From assembly GCA_934167135.1 (NCBI GenBank), contig CAKPKI010000046.1, positions 1-12,337 on the forward strand: DNA of 12,337 nucleotides, read 5' to 3'. The notes under the pieces were generated by a model. That model made no database searches. It saw only the letters and a list, made by a program, of their open reading frames with translations, and was not told the origin of the DNA. The position numbers and the translations under genes are program-made. This stretch comes from an uncultured Clostridia bacterium (GTDB lineage Bacteria; Bacillota; Clostridia; TANB77; CAG-508). This document shows, piece by piece, positions 6,591-12,337 of the stretch (within the stretch, counting starts at the first letter, position 1; the number at the start of each line of letters is the position of its first letter).

Positions 6591-7292
6591 TTGGATACAA
6601 ATTATTTAGAAAACAACTACTTAACATTAGTAGGAAAAGTTACAGGCGAAAAAAAATTCAGCCACGAAATTTATGGTGAGAAATTTTACTCATTTAATTT
6701 ATCAATACCACGTTTAAGTGGAAATTCAGATATTATACCAATAACAATATCTGAAAGATTAATAACAGACGAAATGTTAACAGAAGGAAATAAATTATTA
6801 ATAAAAGGACAATTTAGGTCATATAACAGTTATGAAAATGAAAGAAACAAATTAATATTAACAGTATTTGCTAAAGATGTAGAAGAGCTTAAAGAAATAG
6901 AAGAACAAACAGAAAGTGACATAGTTAGAAAAGAAGAAACAACAAACGAAGTTGTACTTATAGGTTTTGTATGTAAAAAACCAATTTACAGACAAACACC
7001 ATTTGGAAGAGAAATTGCAGACTTATTATTAGCTGTAAACAGAGCATATAATAAATCTGATTATATTCCAACAATAGCATGGGGAAGAAATGCAAGATTC
7101 TGCCAAAACTTAGAAGTTGGATCACAAGTAAAAATAATAGGAAGAGTTCAATCAAGACAATATGAGAAAAAATATGAAGATGGAACATCTGAAATAAAAG
7201 TAGCATATGAAGTATCAATTTGTAGCTTAGAGCTAATAAATGAAGAAGTAACAGAAAATAAAGAAGAAGCAGAAAGCCAAGAAGCTGTTTAA
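6591..7292 (+). CDS. Tandem OB-fold single-stranded DNA-binding-like protein
   Basis: A 233-aa protein built from two SSB-type OB folds, residues about 9-100 and 118-215. Repeat one starts NYLTLVGKV and contains YSFNLSIPR; repeat two starts NEVVLIGFV and contains LLLAVNRAY and IAWGRNARF, the familiar SSB strand pattern. Classical bacterial SSBs have one OB fold per chain and act as tetramers; a two-fold chain could act as a dimer. The acidic tail (EVTENKEEAESQEAV) lacks the DDDIPF-like tip that recruits partners in canonical SSBs, so it is probably not the main housekeeping SSB. The start is a TTG, fixed by AAGGAGG at 6576-6582, eight bases upstream. The gene has its own promoter and is followed by a long hairpin. 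Confidence 0.8.
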   Translation: MDTNYLENNYLTLVGKVTGEKKFSHEIYGEKFYSFNLSIPRLSGNSDIIPITISERLITDEMLTEGNKLLIKGQFRSYNSYENERNKLILTVFAKDVEELKEIEEQTESDIVRKEETTNEVVLIGFVCKKPIYRQTPFGREIADLLLAVNRAYNKSDYIPTIAWGRNARFCQNLEVGSQVKIIGRVQSRQYEKKYEDGTSEIKVAYEVSICSLELINEEVTENKEEAESQEAV

Positions 7293-7305
7293 AAACAGGA
7301 GAGAA

Positions 7306-7344
7306 GGACTAATTATAAGATTATTAAAATCTTATAATTAGTCC
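7306..7344 (+). terminator. Long perfect hairpin after the SSB-like gene, probable terminator
   Basis: Seventeen bases (7306-7322, beginning GGACTAATTATAAG) pair perfectly with 7328-7344 around a five-base loop. No T-run follows directly; the nearest T-rich tracts are 7349-7352 and 7363-7370. A second imperfect hairpin, TGGTAA...TTACCA, follows at about 7353-7384. Terminator is the simplest reading, but an IS-associated inverted repeat is also possible because a transposase remnant begins at 7441. Confidence 0.5.
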
Positions 7345-7440
7345 TATAAATTTTGGTAAAATTTTTTTTCTTACAAAAATTACCATAAAAAAAGCGAGAC
7401 CAATTAAAACTTTTTTGAGACAATATAATAAGAACGAAAG

Positions 7441-7643
7441 ATGGAAGTATTGAACAGAAAAGTTTGAAGAAATAATAGATTTAATAGATTGTTCAGGCAA
7501 AAGGGATAGCATGACACATATAATAGTAATATTTGGCTGTGGAATAGTGAATAAATGTATTTAGAATTATAAATTCAGAGAAATTTTTGGATATTTTTAT
7601 GAATTGGGTAAATGAAATAATACAAGATACAACAGGAAAGTAA
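7441..7643 (+). pseudogene. ISAs1-family transposase remnant
   Basis: The ATG at 7441 opens MEVLNRK; a frame change then gives FEEIIDLIDCSGKR and MTHIIVI, the N-terminal associated domain of ISAs1 transposases. After a deletion, another frame (7557-7640) gives VFRIINSEKFLDIFMNWVNE and then IIQDTTGK, the segment just before the DDE catalytic core, where a stop occurs. The catalytic domain is absent, so this cannot transpose. About 60 codons of a roughly 370-residue protein remain. It is recognisable independently of the fragment at 1-92 and shows that this IS family entered the region at least twice. Confidence 0.65.
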
Positions 7644-7762
7644 GTAATATATGTAAAGTATTCAAAAGAATTTGAGCAAATATTATTTAAAATAATCCAT
7701 CAAATATATCAGAATAATAAATGGTGATTTTTGTAAGATTTTTTTACCACATATAAATTTTT
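7644..7762 (+). other. Non-coding spacer with a short unassigned frame
   Basis: Between the transposase remnant and the next gene there is one short open stretch (about 7659-7724, KYSKEFEQILFKIIHQIYQN and a few more codons) without a start or ribosome site. It may be another gene fragment. Nothing else is recognised here. Confidence 0.3.
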
Positions 7763-7768
7763 TTGGGT

Positions 7769-7796
7769 ATTGTTTTTTTTATAATTATATGCTATA
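7769..7796 (+). promoter_or_regulatory. Weak sigma-A-type promoter upstream of the anchored protein
   Basis: TTGTTT at about 7769 and TATATT 16 bases further on give a moderate promoter match upstream of the ATG at 7868. The palindrome at 7817-7830 would lie just downstream of the transcription start. The surrounding sequence is so AT-rich that this is only suggestive. Confidence 0.35.
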
Positions 7797-7816
7797 TTAA
7801 AAAAGTCAAGATTAAG

Positions 7817-7830
7817 TTAGTGGCCACTAA
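7817..7830. promoter_or_regulatory. 14-bp perfect palindrome, candidate operator
   Basis: TTAGTGGCCACTAA is perfectly self-complementary and has a GC-rich centre (GTGGCCAC) in very AT-rich non-coding DNA. It sits between a weak promoter and the ATG at 7868, where a repressor would block transcription. No regulator gene is adjacent. Confidence 0.4.
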
Positions 7831-7867
7831 AATCATTGATAAATATATATTAACAGGGGATAAAGAT

Positions 7868-8941
7868 ATGGAAAAAGGAAAGAGAAAATCAAAAATATTA
7901 ATAATAGCTGCAATAATTGTTATTGTTTGTTTAACTGTTATTTTAGTAATTGCTTTGGGTAAAAATAATGAAACAAAAGGTACAGGAAGTAATTTGAAAA
8001 GTTCAAATAGTATAAAAATTGAAGATTATAAAGAAAAAATTGAAAATATAAAATATAAATCTAACAATGGAATTGTATACGAAAATGATGAAATCAGAAT
8101 AGCAACATATAGACCTGATGATGAAAATACTGATGAAGAAAAAGATAAAGTATTTGGTTATGTATCTGTACGAGATGATGTAATTCCTTTAAAGAGTTTA
8201 TATGTTTATAATAAAACTTCTGAAAGTATTAGATTTGAAATAGAAGAAATAACAATTTCAGATTATAAATTATCTAATCCATCTTCTGAAAGTATTGATA
8301 AAGGTGCCAATGAGATGATTAGTATGCCTGATATTTCAATGGCTTCAGATTTTATAAATGCAATGGGATTAGGAGCATTAAACAACATAAAAATAGAGGT
8401 TTCAATAAATAATTATAAAAGTAGTTCGCATAATGAAATAATAAATATTAAAACAGATTGTAAAGAAAAAGCAAAGAAATTTGATTTACCAGAAAAAAAA
8501 TTATTTAACAAAAATGGAATTAAAATATATCTTGCAGAAAAATATATAAATGATAATAAGACATTTGAAGAGATTAAAGAAAAAAGTGAATACAAGGAGT
8601 TTTATAATAATAGATTATTGCAACCAAGTGCAACCGCTTGGATTTATTGTGTAAATGAAAATAGTACAGAAAAGAAAATAACAGTTAGAGTAGAATGTGA
8701 TAATAAAATGGCCAAAGAAAAGTATTTTGGAGTAAATTTTAGTGATATGGAAAATGCCAAAAATAAAGAAATAAATATACAAGGAAATTGTGTAAGCCAA
8801 GAAGTTATTTCACCAGATTATACTTTTGATGGATTGGTTGAAAAAGAATATCAGTATGACCCACACAGTGTAAAATATATAATAAATATTGATGGTGAAG
8901 ATGTATGTTCAATTGATTTTGAAGATGCACAAGTTAAATAG
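7868..8941 (+). CDS. Membrane-anchored extracytoplasmic protein of unknown function (357 aa)
   Basis: A basic N-terminus (MEKGKRKSK) leads into one hydrophobic helix at residues about 9-31, then a linker and a soluble domain of about 320 residues. This predicts an N-in, C-out anchored protein; no lipobox cysteine follows the helix. The soluble part is acidic and lysine-rich with beta-rich stretches such as DDVIPLKSLYVYNKTSESIR and a second similar unit (ATAWIYCVNENSTEKKITVR), suggesting two related beta-sandwich-like subdomains. I chose the ATG at 7868 because AGGGGATAAAG precedes it; the upstream in-frame ATG at 7763 lies in a T-rich tract without a ribosome site. A terminator follows. I do not recognise the family. 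Confidence 0.7.
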   Translation: MEKGKRKSKILIIAAIIVIVCLTVILVIALGKNNETKGTGSNLKSSNSIKIEDYKEKIENIKYKSNNGIVYENDEIRIATYRPDDENTDEEKDKVFGYVSVRDDVIPLKSLYVYNKTSESIRFEIEEITISDYKLSNPSSESIDKGANEMISMPDISMASDFINAMGLGALNNIKIEVSINNYKSSSHNEIINIKTDCKEKAKKFDLPEKKLFNKNGIKIYLAEKYINDNKTFEEIKEKSEYKEFYNNRLLQPSATAWIYCVNENSTEKKITVRVECDNKMAKEKYFGVNFSDMENAKNKEINIQGNCVSQEVISPDYTFDGLVEKEYQYDPHSVKYIINIDGEDVCSIDFEDAQVK

Positions 8942-8955
8942 ATTAAAGTAATAAA

Positions 8956-8998
8956 TGAGGCAGATAATCATTTTATGATTTCTACCTCAATATTTTTG
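8956..8998 (+). terminator. Rho-independent terminator
   Basis: TGAGG (8956-8960) pairs with CCTCA (8985-8989) and AATCAT pairs with ATGATT further in, with two mismatches between, followed by TATTTTTG. Confidence 0.75.
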
Positions 8999-9074
8999 TC
9001 ATTACAGAATAATAGGAGATTGTAATTATACTAAAAAATTATTATATGTGATTTTTGACTTTGTACTTGTATAG

Positions 9075-9103
9075 TTGATTTTTACATTTTAAATTGTTAT
9101 AAT
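9075..9103 (+). promoter_or_regulatory. Sigma-A-type promoter for the GT-C-like gene and the pseudouridine synthase
   Basis: TTGATT at 9075-9080 and TATAAT at 9098-9103 are 17 bases apart, 28 bases before the ATG at 9132. Confidence 0.65.
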
Positions 9104-9131
9104 AAAGGCATTATATGAATGGAGGGTACAT

Positions 9132-10658
9132 ATGAAAAAAAAGAAAAAAATTTATTTTGAAATAATGGCAATAGTATTAATTGCGATATTTTGTATAAGT
9201 TTAACCCCAAAAACACTGCAAAACGACACATTTTACACAATAAAAATAGGGGAACACATAATAGGTGAACGAGGAATAGACATGGTAGATCCATTTTCGT
9301 GGCACGAAAACTTAGAATACACATATCCACACTGGTTATATGATGTAATAATATATTTAATATATTCATTTGGAGACATGGTAGGAATATATATATCAAC
9401 ATGTATATTCTCAATAATCTTAGGAATTTCGATATACAAAGTAAACTCAAAACTAAACAAAAACAAAGTATTATCATTTGCAATAACAATAGGAGCAATG
9501 TATTTATTAAAAGACTATATAACTGCAAGGGCACAATTAGTAACATTCATACTATTCACTATACAATTATACTTTATGGAAATGTTAGTAAATAAAAGTG
9601 AAAAGAAATATGGAATAGGATTAATAGCAATATCAATAGCAATTGCAAACTTACATGTTGCAGTTTGGCCATTTATGTTTGTTTTATACTTACCATACAT
9701 AGCTGAATACATATTTGCAATAGGAGAAGAAAAAATAGCAAAAAAATATGGAAAAAACATAGAAAATGGATATAAAGTATCAATAGAAAAAAGAAATGGA
9801 ACAAAATATCTTATTATAGTAATGCTAATATGTTCATTTACAGGACTTTTAACACTACTAGGAACAACACCATACACATATTTAATAAAAACAATGGAAG
9901 GAAATACAACACAAAACATAAGTGAACACTTACCAATGACATTAATAAACTGTGAAGCAATATTATCAGTATTAATAATATTTATAGCATTATTAACATT
10001 TACAGATGTAAAAATCAGATTAACAGACTTATTTATGTTAGGTGGGCTTATATTTTTAATGTTATATTCAAAAAGACAATCTACAATATTTGTAATTATG
10101 GGCTCTGTAATATTAAATAGGTTAATATATAAAGGTATAGGAAAAGACAAAGAAGAAATAGATGAAAAATTAATAGAAGTATGTACTACATGGTTTGGAA
10201 GTTTTGTTATAGTAGCTTTAGTATTAATACAAAGTTTATACTTTATAAAACCAAAAATAAAAGCGAAATATATTGATGAAAAAACTTATCCAGTAGAAAT
10301 GAGTGATTTTATTTTAAAATATTTTGAGAAAAACAATATAAATATAGAAGATGTTAGATTATATAATGAATATAATTATGGAAGTTATTTATTATTTAAA
10401 GAGATACCAGTATTTATAGACTCAAGATGTGATTTATATGCACCTGAATACAATAATGGCAGAGATATTTTTATGGACTTTATAAATAGTTCGAATTTAG
10501 ATGTATGGTTTGAAGATATTTTTGAAAAATATAATATAACACATATAATTTTATATAAAGATTCAAAAATGAATATGGTTATAAGAGATGGAAACTTAGA
10601 AGGATATAAATTATTAAAAGAAGATGACAATTTTGTCTTTTATGAGCGTACAAAATAG
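9132..10658 (+). CDS. Polytopic membrane protein, GT-C glycosyltransferase-like
   Basis: A 508-aa protein with about ten hydrophobic segments. The first is at residues about 7-27. The loop after it contains NDTFYTIKIGEHI, DPFSW and YPHWLYDVIIY, which fits the 'D-T-x-x-H/T-x-x-x-G-E ... D-P-F-S ... W-L' pattern of uncharacterised GT-C/PMT-like proteins that use polyprenyl-linked sugars. Residue D32 is the candidate catalytic aspartate of the first outer loop. The last ~120 residues form a soluble domain with PVFIDSRCDLYAPEY (about 423-440), also usual in this group. The sugar and acceptor cannot be inferred. The ATG follows GGAGG, a promoter lies upstream, and the pseudouridine synthase starts 10 bases after its stop, so the two share a transcript. 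Confidence 0.65.
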   Translation: MKKKKKIYFEIMAIVLIAIFCISLTPKTLQNDTFYTIKIGEHIIGERGIDMVDPFSWHENLEYTYPHWLYDVIIYLIYSFGDMVGIYISTCIFSIILGISIYKVNSKLNKNKVLSFAITIGAMYLLKDYITARAQLVTFILFTIQLYFMEMLVNKSEKKYGIGLIAISIAIANLHVAVWPFMFVLYLPYIAEYIFAIGEEKIAKKYGKNIENGYKVSIEKRNGTKYLIIVMLICSFTGLLTLLGTTPYTYLIKTMEGNTTQNISEHLPMTLINCEAILSVLIIFIALLTFTDVKIRLTDLFMLGGLIFLMLYSKRQSTIFVIMGSVILNRLIYKGIGKDKEEIDEKLIEVCTTWFGSFVIVALVLIQSLYFIKPKIKAKYIDEKTYPVEMSDFILKYFEKNNINIEDVRLYNEYNYGSYLLFKEIPVFIDSRCDLYAPEYNNGRDIFMDFINSSNLDVWFEDIFEKYNITHIILYKDSKMNMVIRDGNLEGYKLLKEDDNFVFYERTK

Positions 10659-10668
10659 GGAGGAATAT

Positions 10669-11580
10669 ATGGAAGAATATATAGTAGATGTAGAAGAACA
10701 AGGAAAAAGACTAGATGTATATGTGGCTAGTAAAAAAGACAATATGACCAGAACATTAGCACAAAAGCAAATAGAGCAAGGCAATATATTAGTAAATGGA
10801 AAAAAGCAAAAAGTTTCATATAAAGTTGTAGAAGCGGACAAAATTGTAATAGAAACCGTAGAAGCTAAAGAAATAGAGCTAAAACCACAAGATATACCAA
10901 TAGATATTATTTATGAAGACAAAGACATCATAGTAGTAAATAAACCTAAAGGAATGGTAGTACATCCTGCAAATGGAAATCCAGATGGAACATTAGTTAA
11001 TGCAATAATGGCAAAATGTAAAGATAGTTTATCTGGAATTGGTGGGGAAATTAGACCAGGAATAGTTCATAGGTTAGACAAAGATACATCAGGATTATTA
11101 ATTGTAGCAAAAAACGATATGGCACATGTAAATATGAGTGAGCAAATAAAAAGACATGAAGTAAAAAAGACTTATATTGCTTTAGTAAGAGGAATTGTAA
11201 AAGAAAATGAAGCAACAATAGACATGCCAATAGGTAGAAGTATATCAGACAGAAAAAAGATGACAGTAACCAAAAATGGAAAAAATGCAGTAACACATTT
11301 TAAAGTATTAAAAAGATATGATAAATATACATTATTAGAAATAAATATAGAAACAGGGAGGACACACCAAATACGTGTACATTTAGCACATATAGGTTAT
11401 CCTGTTATAGGAGATTATATATATTCTAATGGAAAAAATGAATTTGGAATTGTTGGACAATGTTTACATGCAAAATGTTTAGAATTTAAACATCCAATTA
11501 CAGAAAAAGATATGAAATTAGAAGCACCAATTCCAGAATATTTTGAAAAGATAATTAATGAACTTGAAAATAGAATATAA
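10669..11580 (+). CDS. RluD-family 23S rRNA-type pseudouridine synthase
   Basis: It isomerises uridine to pseudouridine in structured RNA, most likely large-subunit rRNA. The 303-aa protein has an N-terminal S4 RNA-binding domain (residues about 12-60, with RLDVYVASK and NILVNGKK). The catalytic RluA/RluD domain follows, with HRLDKDTSGLL (catalytic D137), VVNKPKGMVVHP and the GRTHQIRVHLAHIG motif. Length and layout match RluD/YlyB proteins. The start at 10669 is set by GGGAGG in the preceding ten-base gap; the earlier in-frame ATG at 10624 lies inside the upstream gene and has no site. The exact target uridines, and hence a precise gene name, cannot be fixed from sequence alone. Confidence 0.92.
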   Translation: MEEYIVDVEEQGKRLDVYVASKKDNMTRTLAQKQIEQGNILVNGKKQKVSYKVVEADKIVIETVEAKEIELKPQDIPIDIIYEDKDIIVVNKPKGMVVHPANGNPDGTLVNAIMAKCKDSLSGIGGEIRPGIVHRLDKDTSGLLIVAKNDMAHVNMSEQIKRHEVKKTYIALVRGIVKENEATIDMPIGRSISDRKKMTVTKNGKNAVTHFKVLKRYDKYTLLEINIETGRTHQIRVHLAHIGYPVIGDYIYSNGKNEFGIVGQCLHAKCLEFKHPITEKDMKLEAPIPEYFEKIINELENRI

Positions 11581-11586
11581 TAAAAA

Positions 11587-11609
11587 TCTGGCAAGTCTTA
11601 CTTGCCAGA
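11587..11609. terminator. Perfect hairpin after the RluD-family gene, T-run on the minus strand
   Basis: TCTGGCAAGT (11587-11596) pairs perfectly with ACTTGCCAGA (11600-11609) around a three-base loop. On the + strand only AAATCT follows. On the minus strand the stem is followed by TTTTTA, so the intrinsic-terminator geometry points leftward. It may still end + strand transcription weakly. A second hairpin, CCTTTTA/TAAAAGG, lies at 11624-11643. Confidence 0.5.
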
Positions 11610-11713
11610 AAATCTATATAAAGCCTTTTAAAAAAGTAAAAGGAATTAATATATAATATGCAGAGATTTATAAAAAAGAACCAGTCCAAAATTAAAAATA
11701 GAAAGGAAAGAGA

Positions 11714-12337
11714 ATGGAAGAAAGATTACAAAAATATTTGGCTAATAATGGTGTTGCCTCAAGAAGAAAATGCGAAGAATTCATATTACAAGGAAAAGTT
11801 CAAGTAAATGGGAAAACTGTTTCAGAATTAGGAATAAAAATTAATCCTGAAAAAGACATTATAAAATTTGAAGGAAAAGAAGTAAAAAATGTTACCCAAT
11901 TAGTATATATTTTGCTAAATAAACCGATTGGATATGTAACAACTGCTGATGATCAATTTGGAAGAGAAACAGTTTTAGATTTAGTAAAAGTTAAAGAAAG
12001 AATTGTTCCTGTTGGAAGGCTTGACATGTATACATCTGGAGCCTTAATACTGACAAATGATGGCGATTTTGTATATAAAGTAACACACCCTAAGCACGAG
12101 ATAGAAAAAACTTATACAGTAACAGTTAAAGGAATTGTACAATCTGATGAAGTACAACAATTAAGAAAAGGTGTTAAAATAGATGATTATATAACTAAAC
12201 CAGCAAAGGTAAAAATTTTAAAAACAGACACAGAAAAAAACATTTCAAGACTAGAAATAACTATTCATGAAGGAAAAAACAGACAAATACGAAAAATGTG
12301 TGAAGCAATTAATAGAAGAGTTTTAGCATTACATAGA
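11714..12337 (+). CDS. RsuA/RluB-family pseudouridine synthase, cut by the right edge
   Basis: 208 codons are open to the end of the window, with the C-terminus missing. An N-terminal S4 domain (ERLQKYLANNGVASRRKCEE, then KVQVNGKTV) is followed by the RsuA-type catalytic domain: LLNKPIGYVTT, VGRLDMYTSGALILTNDG (catalytic D104), EKTYTVTVKG and EGKNRQIRKM. This group modifies one uridine of 23S or 16S rRNA; in Gram-positives the homologue is usually annotated rluB. The ATG at 11714 follows AAAGGAAAG. About 130 bases with hairpins separate it from the preceding pseudouridine synthase, so it may be transcribed separately. In canonical members the GRLD motif continues DTSGLL; here it is MYTSGA, a tolerated variation. 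Confidence 0.9.
   Translation, partial: MEERLQKYLANNGVASRRKCEEFILQGKVQVNGKTVSELGIKINPEKDIIKFEGKEVKNVTQLVYILLNKPIGYVTTADDQFGRETVLDLVKVKERIVPVGRLDMYTSGALILTNDGDFVYKVTHPKHEIEKTYTVTVKGIVQSDEVQQLRKGVKIDDYITKPAKVKILKTDTEKNISRLEITIHEGKNRQIRKMCEAINRRVLALHR

Noticed and set aside
9401..9595. 64-aa + strand frame inside the GT-C-like gene
   Set aside because: It lies in another frame of a long, clearly coding membrane protein gene and has no ribosome site.
1..12337. CRISPR array, tRNA, rRNA, riboswitch or replication origin
   Set aside because: I looked for regularly spaced repeats, tRNA-like conserved blocks, GC-rich structured leaders and iterons and saw none.

Overview
This is a very AT-rich stretch with Shine-Dalgarno sites close to the AGGAGG consensus, AGA-dominated arginine codons and clostridial-type proteins. 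It most likely comes from a low-GC Gram-positive (Clostridia-like) chromosome. All intact genes lie on the + strand. There are no RNA genes and no CRISPR array. I see no large dedicated undescribed system; the odd signals are mostly in the decayed, mobile left half.

Positions 1-157 look like the edge of an ISAs1-type insertion sequence running off the left side on the minus strand. Next come a 68-aa two-helix membrane protein with its own promoter and terminator (266-543) and a calcineurin-like metallophosphoesterase (688-1407, terminator 1429-1459).

Positions 1504-5868 are a mosaic accessory segment. It holds a 40-aa ORF overlapping a Tn4451 TnpX-like large serine recombinase (1554-3246), a heavily deleted AAA/DUF4143 ATPase pseudogene (3346-3720), a HAD-like hydrolase lacking the second motif-I aspartate, a small membrane protein, and a polysaccharide deacetylase that has lost its 5' end. 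Two imperfect 33-bp direct repeats (1504-1536 and 5198-5230) bracket most of it. The recombinase is open only if two +1 shifts occur, and at both the codon being skipped into is CGG, a codon I find in frame nowhere else in the window.

The right part is more ordinary: an unknown 163-aa protein; a tandem OB-fold (SSB-like) protein started by TTG behind a good promoter; a second ISAs1 transposase remnant (7441-7643); an anchored extracytoplasmic protein preceded by a 14-bp palindrome; a GT-C-like polytopic membrane protein 10 bp upstream of an RluD-family pseudouridine synthase; and an RsuA/RluB-family pseudouridine synthase cut by the right edge. The last two modify rRNA uridines and probably belong to the stable chromosome. 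The segment between them and the left IS remnant shows repeated insertion, deletion and decay.
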